From contig DAOVRJ010000156.1 of the NCBI GenBank assembly GCA_030628225.1, positions 1 through 6,009 on the forward strand: DNA of 6,009 nucleotides, read 5' to 3'. This DNA is from Candidatus Zixiibacteriota bacterium (lineage in GTDB: Bacteria; SM23-81). Both the position numbers and the translations under genes were made by a program. The notes beneath the pieces were generated by a model. It was not told the DNA's origin. It saw nothing but the letters and a program-made list of their open reading frames with translations, and ran no database searches. Below are positions 5,804 through 6,009 of this stretch, piece by piece; the stretch's first letter is position 1; each line of letters starts with the position of its first letter.

Positions 5804-6009
5804 ATGGCGGACAAATTCGATTTGGGTCGCAAAATCCACCGTTTGAGAAAAGAGAAGCTTCTCACCTTGAAGCAGCTTTCCGAGATTTCTAACGTGACGG
5901 CCACTCATATCTCGGAGTTAGAACGAGGCCTGGCCTCACCAACCATCAATACCCTATATAGAATCTCCCAGGCTTTGAGAAAACCGGCCTCTTATTTTCT
6001 ACCTACCGA
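5804..6009 (+). CDS. XRE-family helix-turn-helix transcriptional regulator, N-terminal part (runs off right edge)
   Basis: The first 68 codons are present. Residues about 8-65 form a complete HTH_3/Cro-CI fold: LGRKIHRLRKEKLLTLKQLS, then the recognition-helix region TATHISELERG (32-42), then SPTINTLYRISQAL and the typical PASYFL ending of the five-helix domain. The ATG is preceded by a near-perfect AAAGGAGG (5789-5796) with a 7-nt spacer, which fixes the start. Many proteins with this N-terminus continue into a cupin sensor domain (PuuR/HipB-like), but the downstream part is outside the window, so the ligand domain is unknown. It has its own promoter and is surrounded by symmetric sites, a pattern common for self-regulating repressors of this family. 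It is in the same direction as the response regulator but 189 bp away, so it is probably a separate transcript. Confidence 0.9.
   Translation, partial: MADKFDLGRKIHRLRKEKLLTLKQLSEISNVTATHISELERGLASPTINTLYRISQALRKPASYFLPT

Overview
The window looks like a moderately GC-rich bacterial chromosome. Genes are tightly packed, Shine-Dalgarno sites are strong and purine-rich, some starts are GTG, and promoters are of the sigma-70 type. An anaerobic or facultative bacterium of Clostridia-like habit is a reasonable guess, because a molybdenum hydroxylase, a cyclic-amide hydrolase and a PreT-type iron-sulfur flavoenzyme are clustered. The sequence alone does not fix the taxon.

Left part (1-4661, minus strand): a catabolic operon read right to left. 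Its order is a D-hydantoinase/dihydropyrimidinase, then a molybdopterin catalytic subunit of the xanthine dehydrogenase family, then the N-terminal third of a PreT/GltD-like NAD(P)H oxidoreductase that runs off the left edge. The genes overlap (29 nt with my preferred xdh start, then 4 nt), so they are probably translationally coupled. A good sigma-70 promoter (TTGACG-N17-TATTAT, minus strand) lies about 300 nt upstream of the first gene. That leaves a long leader containing a perfect 8-bp hairpin. Together the enzymes suggest breakdown of a purine, pyrimidine or related N-heterocycle: hydroxylation by the Mo enzyme, NAD(P)H-linked redox by the PreT-like protein, and hydrolytic opening of a cyclic ureide or amide by the hydantoinase. 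The substrate is not determined.

Middle (4334-4954): a 621-bp divergent intergenic region. It holds the minus-strand operon promoter and leader, a plus-strand promoter (TTGACA-N17-TATATA), a perfect 7-1-7 palindrome at the predicted plus-strand start, and a short frame just before the next gene that resembles the tail of a histidine kinase.

Right part (4955-6009, plus strand): a complete NarL/FixJ-type response regulator with no intact kinase in view, then a 189-bp regulatory region rich in symmetric sites, then the 5' part of an XRE-family regulator running off the right edge. The regulatory region carries two separate 10-bp inverted repeats and phased AAATACG boxes around a TTGACC-N17-TATACT promoter. 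The response regulator is a candidate controller of the divergent operon, but nothing in the sequence proves it. I found no tRNA, rRNA, CRISPR array, insertion sequence or replication origin.
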